DNA of 64,000 nucleotides from Pyrus communis (taxonomy: Eukaryota; Streptophyta; Magnoliopsida; Rosales; Rosaceae), in NCBI RefSeq assembly GCF_963583255.1, contig NC_084818.1, forward strand, positions 15,998,222 through 16,062,221, given 5' to 3'. The notes below the pieces were generated by a model, which ran no database searches, had not been told where the DNA came from, and saw only the letters and a program-made list of their open reading frames with translations. The position numbers were made by a program, and so were the translations under genes. Shown here one piece after another: positions 59,635 through 64,000 of the stretch (position 1 is its first letter; every line of letters begins with the position of its first letter).

Positions 59635-60603
59635 TTAATAATGATATCCACCATCTTGATTTGGTGATGGGCTTAATGGTGGACTTGGGATATAGCCTTG
59701 AGATGAATTATCATCTTGAACTATACTCCTAGCATCCCTTTGCAAAATTTCCCTTTGCTTACTATGTAAGTACTTCTTACTCTTTGGAGTGTATTTGTTG
59801 AGGTCCTTCATCATCAAATTTATTTTGAACCTCTCTTGCTCTCTATCCCCTTCTTCCTTCATTTGCAAACGCATTTGAGTCGCTTCTTCTTGGCGAGCGC
59901 TATGGGTTTCGCTCAATTTTGCAATTCCGGTAGCAATGTATTCACTCATTGGATCTTGGGATTTCCCTTTTCTCTTTGCTTCCTTTTGCTTATCTCTTCC
60001 CGGGGGCCTTGCAAAAGAAGAAGTTGGGGTCATTTGTTCGATACCTTCATTGACACCTTTATTCGCACCTTCATTGAAATCATTTGGGGGCGAAGCTTCA
60101 CTATGAAATAATCTTCCCCATTGTTAGTCTGCATCAGTTCCCCACCTCGGACAATCCTTGAGGATGTTCCAAGCATAATGCAACTTAAAAGCTTGATTTT
60201 TTGTTATAGTTCTTGTCTTGTAGCTTGCCATTGCTTTGTCATCATATGCATAAAATACGTAAAATCACTTAGTTGAAAAATACTATTATGTACATGACAA
60301 ATAAAATATCAACAAAGAAACTCACAATTTCTGAGAAGCTCCTTCCACTAGGCATGTCAACCGTGGCTTTCTCCAAGCTTCCCTTACACAAAGTGCACGC
60401 TTTGTTGATAATCTTCCACCGATCATAAATACCACTAGCTTCCCTTCGACCGGCGTCGGAGTTTTCATGGAACTTATCAACGATTTTACCCCACAAAACC
60501 TTTCTATTTTGATTCGTGTCGACAACATCATTTTCGCTAATAGAAATTCATGCCAAACATAAAGCAATAGCTTCATCAAAGGTCCAATTACGACCTTTAA
60601 CAT
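59635..60603 (-). pseudogene. Harbinger ORF1 (Myb/SANT-like with NAM-associated C-terminus)
   Basis: The 5' exon (about 60603-60326) carries a SANT-like region with LWGKIVDKFHENSDAGRR and ends SGRSFSEI before a GTGAG donor at about 60325. The 3' exon runs to 59635 with MTPTSSFARPPGRDKQKEAK and a basic coiled C-terminus. ORF1 proteins help the transposase bind DNA in this superfamily. Frame changes and an internal stop near 60127 break it. A partial copy lies at 41694-42369. Confidence 0.8.
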
Positions 60604-61262
60604 GCTCTTTTGCTATCTTGAAAAATTTGGAAATGAGAAGAAATGGTAGAAAGAAAAATTGGAAGACTTGTAGGAGAAAAGTGAGTTTTGTGTGGATGTT
60701 TGAACAAATACATAGGTACTTATAAAGCTTTTGGATGAATTTGAGTTAAATAATTTTTTTTTAAATTATTTTAGCCGTTGGATTTAAATTTGGACCATTA
60801 GATATTTTCTTTTACCATTAGATTTGATTATATTTGATCTAAGTCGTTGGATTCAATAAATATATAAATATAAAACTAAAAAAAAAAAAAAATTGAACCT
60901 AGACTGTTGGATTAACCAACAGCCCATTTAAATCTAGTCGTTGGATCGAAAAAAGTAGCCGTTGGGCTATAGTATAGGCTGACACACCGGGGGACAACCT
61001 CACGTGGGTGGGCCTCGGTTGCGAAGATGCATGGTGCGTGCAGCACGTTGGGTGACTCGGTTTTGGGGTCTGGGCTTTACAGCCCACTTTTCACTTTCAC
61101 CCATGGGCCCCACTTCAATTTGTGGGCTAAAAACTGGTTAGTATTTGGCCCCCTTTTAAGTTTTAGGTTTTAGGTTTGGTTTAGGTCTTGGGTTGGGTTG
61201 GATTTTTTTTTGGGGAGGGGGGAAGGGAAAATTTGGGTTTTAGCCTAGGGTTGGAGTGGGTT

Positions 61263-61325
61263 TAAGAAAATTGGGCTTAGGGCACAATGTAATTGGCTTG
61301 AAATAATAAAACTGAGAGAGAGATA
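61263..61325. repeat. HisRS repeat piece, right of Harbinger insertion
   Basis: It continues the unit leader (AAGAAAATTGGGCTTAGGGC..AATAATAAAACTG) interrupted at 58017. Confidence 0.7.
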
Positions 61326-62067
61326 AAGACAAAATGGGGTCCATTTTCTTATTTAGTTGGTCGGTGCGTGATTTGATCATGCAACTTTAATCTCCGACTG
61401 GCGTGTGTTTGGGCCTTGGCCTCAAATCAAAATTCGAGAATTAAATTTGGGGAAGCATTTTGGGCCTTAAAATGAGATGAATTGTGTGATCCATGAATAA
61501 GATTCTGTTTGAAATGCTTTCCTCTCCTTAAGCATCAAAATACAATAAACAGGGTTGAAATTTAACTAAATAAGACTTTGTTAAAGCACTTTTATTGTAA
61601 GGGCACCGGATAATAGCATCTTTACCGACTCAAAATGGATGAAATTTATGAACCAGAGAAGTTTAAAATAAGAAGGGTAATGAACTAGAAAGTAACTCGT
61701 AGTTGTGGATTCGAATTTAAGACTTAACATGCATGGGTAAATACTTTTAATCATTTGAGCTATGAACTTCTTCCTGATTTTTCAAGTATTAAATTAATAG
61801 TTGAAGTGAGTCTCACAAACTTCTTTTTTATCCCTTGTATATAGGACGACAAAAATTGACAATTGAAATAAGTACAATACTCCCATGTTAATAAACACAA
61901 GAACAATCATAACTCTGAATTGTTTCAATACACATGTGACATGTCAGTAAATAACATATAAAAACTAGTTCCTCATCCTTTTTCTTGTTCTTCTGATCAC
62001 TTTGGAGCGTTTGCCCAAGTTTTTGACTTGTAAAGTTTTTTCTTTCCCGATCATTAATTACGTTACT
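61326..62067. other. Unassigned non-coding stretch
   Basis: No gene, repeat structure or RNA was recognised on either strand. Confidence 0.5.
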
Positions 62068-62070
62068 TAA

Positions 62071-63176
62071 GGCCTTGTTTGGCAACTCAACTGTACTTAC
62101 TATTTCAATCCGATAGAATAAATAATCATCAGATAGTGCTGACGAAATTAGTCGGACGTTTGGTGCAATATACTGAATTTGGTTGGGTACTCTATCGAAT
62201 AAGAAAGACTTAAAAATATTATTATTTTAAAGAAAACATTTGATGATTGATGAACATGGAACGATGGTGAATTTACCAACTCCAGCTTTTACAACATATC
62301 CTTGGATAGTTCTCCAGATCTTGTTGCAGCCAAATCAGCACCTGCACCCAGCATGCTTGATATTATGAATTCATCAGGCTTCATTCCAGATGGCAGGAGT
62401 CTATAAAATAAATTAAATGCACTTTCAATCTCCCCTTGTTGAATATAACCTGCAACATAGAGATAATAACCAGTTCACCAAAAAGCTCAAGAAGTTGGGA
62501 AAAATCGTCCAACCCATATCTTTAACTGGGTTCAAATTTTCAACATACCTAACTCAGGATTTTTACAATCGTGCCAAAAAAGGCCAACCAAATTGATTTA
62601 TTTTCAAATGATTCAACCCATACCAGAAAAACAAACCAGGTAGGTAGTGTTCTTCTGGCAGGGGAAATGGCACACATGCAAAAAAAAACCAGATCAATTT
62701 TTTGTTTTTGTTTTTGTTTTTTTTTTTTTTTTCAGATATGAAAACTGACAAACCTTACATTTTAACTAAAAGACAAAATTATAATAAATTACAAAATTAG
62801 GGAGAACAAGAACCAAATTCAATCAATTGAAAGGAAATAGCAAGAAAAATAGAATAAGAATTGGACAGAGAGAGAAATAGAAGGAGAAGAGTGGAACAAA
62901 GAGGAGGATGAGGAGGAGAAGGAGGGCACAACAACCTGGGATTCAGATTAAAGAGCAAGCGATGCAAGAGGGATGAAGATAGCAAGAGGGGTGAGTTTTC
63001 TATCTAACTAAATAATCCAGTGGTTTTGGGATGTATAATTAAGTGGGTGTCAACCAAATAAAATAGGTTGGGCCGGCTTATTAATCAGGTGACTATTTAA
63101 TACATATGGACACCAAACATCCGACTTCGTATTATTAGTCCCATCCAGTGTGTTATACAGCGTCGCAAACGAGGCC
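62071..63176. mobile_element. Harbinger-like element with captured PPR fragment
   Basis: TIRs GGCCTTGTTTGG and (reverse) GGCCTCGTTTGC, with a perfect TAA duplication at 62068-62070 and 63177-63179. 1106 bp with no transposase. It carries a PPR gene fragment at 62287-62451. GA-rich and poly-T tracts fill the rest; the ORFs at 62563-62985 are low-complexity artefacts. Confidence 0.75.
62287..62451 (-). pseudogene. Pentatricopeptide-repeat protein fragment
   Basis: After a TTGCAG acceptor-like sequence the minus strand reads GYIQQGEIESAFNLFYRLLP then SGMKPDEFIISSMLGAGADL and AATRSGE. This fits PPR repeat grammar (G-I..A..LF..M...G..PDEF....L.A.A.LA). A shift by one frame restores QGYVVKAG, the usual continuation, so a frameshift is present. 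PPR proteins act in organelle RNA processing; this 55-codon piece cannot. Confidence 0.7.
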
Positions 63177-63208
63177 TAAGTTGGCCATTTAAATAGAAGT
63201 ATTAGTCA

Positions 63209-63472
63209 TGTTGCTTTCTTCTTGTTTTGGCTAACACTTAGTTATATTGCTTTCTTCTTAATTTTCCGTCTTGGTGTGTTGGGTAGCTTTCAACAACCCC
63301 TTTCTTCTTATAGTATTTCCTTATATAGTGACTGGGTAGCTTTCCCAATAAGTCACTCTCTAACAACCCCATAACAACCAACAATCCCAACTAATTTCTG
63401 TTTATCCTAATCAACACTGCCAATTCACCAATACAACCGTGCTGATTTGTCACCATACACAACATCCTATCA
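63209..63472 (-). repeat. 3' LTR of right-edge gypsy element
   Basis: On the minus strand it begins TGATAGGATG right after the purine tract TTGAGGGGGATAT. It has a TATA-like ACTATATAAGG and probably ends AAGCAACA at 63209. The outer end is approximate. Confidence 0.55.
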
Positions 63473-63550
63473 ATATCCCCCTCAAAATAAGGCTTGTAAC
63501 ACAAGAATTAAAAACACAAACTGATTACAACGCAACAGAGAATCGACACA

Positions 63551-64000
63551 TCATAATTGGGACACCATAGGAAATCTAGACTTCAATTCAGAGTAGTTCT
63601 CCCAAATTGCCTCTTCTGGAGCATGATTCTGGCACTGGACCAAGACTTTAGTTGCTGCAGTAGCTCATTTTTTGATTAACCTCCTCTCCAAAATTGCCAC
63701 TAGAACGTCTTGTAGTATTCCTGCATCCGTGATGGTTGGTAATTGGACTGTAGGCTGAATGTTAGGTCCTAGATGCTTCTTGAGACAAGAAACATGAAAA
63801 ACTAGGTGTAATTTCGAATTCTCTGGCAATTTAAGTCTATAGACAATCGTTCATATCTTAGCCAAGACCTCAAAGGGCCCATAGAATCTAGGCTGAAGCT
63901 TGTGAAATGGATGTGAAGCCAAAGATAAATGTTGATACGAAACCAACGTCAAATACATTAAATCACCTATTTGAAAGACCCTTCAATTATGTGCTTATTA
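63551..64000 (-). pseudogene. Ty3/gypsy chromovirus integrase C-terminus and chromodomain, partial
   Basis: The minus strand reads FHKLQPRFYGPFEVLAKI, an in-frame TGA where relatives have Gly, then YRLKLPENSKLHLVFHVSCL. The chromodomain-like end APEEAIWENYSELKSRFP precedes the stop at 63551. It differs in sequence from the element at 6.5-14.4 kb. The rest lies beyond the right edge. Confidence 0.82.

Larger units (their letters stand above)
58018..61262. mobile_element. PIF/Harbinger element, decayed, two ORFs
   Basis: TIRs start GACCATCTCCAATCCTTAG and, on the other end, AACCCACTCCAACCCTAGG. The flanks TGA (58015-58017) and TAA (61263-61265) fit a degraded 3-bp TWA target duplication. The element carries a transposase on the plus strand and ORF1 on the minus strand, converging. 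Both are broken. Confidence 0.78.

Noticed and set aside
1..64000. CRISPR arrays, bacterial operons, rRNA or intact tRNA genes
   Set aside because: None seen; the repeats are eukaryotic transposon and gene-fragment repeats.

Overview
This is plant nuclear DNA from a eudicot. It is AT-rich and intron-containing, has UDP-glycosyltransferases of the UGT85 type, and is mostly LTR retrotransposons, PIF/Harbinger-type DNA transposons and fold-back elements. The UGT85 cluster and the repeat families resemble Rosaceae (Prunus, Malus or Pyrus), but that placement is inference. No plastid, mitochondrial or bacterial genes were seen.

Layout. 1-1.7 kb is the upstream region of a UGT85 gene that must lie just outside the left edge on the minus strand. 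1.9-5.4 kb and 18.0-21.1 kb are a tandem array of roughly 1.1-1.4 kb units. Each unit carries, on the minus strand, exon 1 and exon 2 of a truncated histidyl-tRNA synthetase gene, and neighbouring units meet in long inverted repeats. The array is split by a nest: an outer LTR (5424-16521) contains a Ty3/gypsy chromovirus (6526-14360) and a separate 1.08-kb solo LTR (15041-16117). 21.7-28.0 kb holds two nearly identical two-exon UGT85 genes, the only protein genes here that look functional. Upstream of UGT2, a solo LTR of the same gypsy family (28777-30980) interrupts the promoter-distal region. 31.6-35.9 kb is a second, partly deleted copy of the 1.7-18.0 kb region that lacks the gypsy element and the 1.08-kb solo LTR, so it preserves both pre-insertion sites.

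36.0-39.4 kb holds two exons of a broken COP9 signalosome subunit 7 (CSN7) gene, cut off at the edge of the segmental duplication. 39.5-42.8 kb is an LTR element with a tRNA-Asp-type primer binding site and an unrecognised 134-codon ORF, plus a duplication with a Harbinger ORF1 fragment in the middle. 43.0-48.4 kb is a decayed Ty1/copia element. A 2.24-kb solo LTR (48848-51087) follows. 51.4-54.6 kb is a decayed Tat-like gypsy gag/protease region with its 5' LTR. 54.7-63.2 kb carries several terminal-inverted-repeat elements: a Mutator-like MITE, a Harbinger-like element, a decayed two-gene PIF/Harbinger element, and a Harbinger-like element that has captured a PPR gene fragment. The right edge is the 3' end of another gypsy element.

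How the pieces relate. The UGT85 genes would encode cytosolic UDP-sugar-dependent glucosyltransferases acting on small hydroxylated acceptors. They arose by a recent roughly 4-kb tandem duplication that carried the TATA box and G-box with each copy. Almost everything else is mobile or broken DNA, and the three UGT upstream regions differ mainly in which elements have landed in them.
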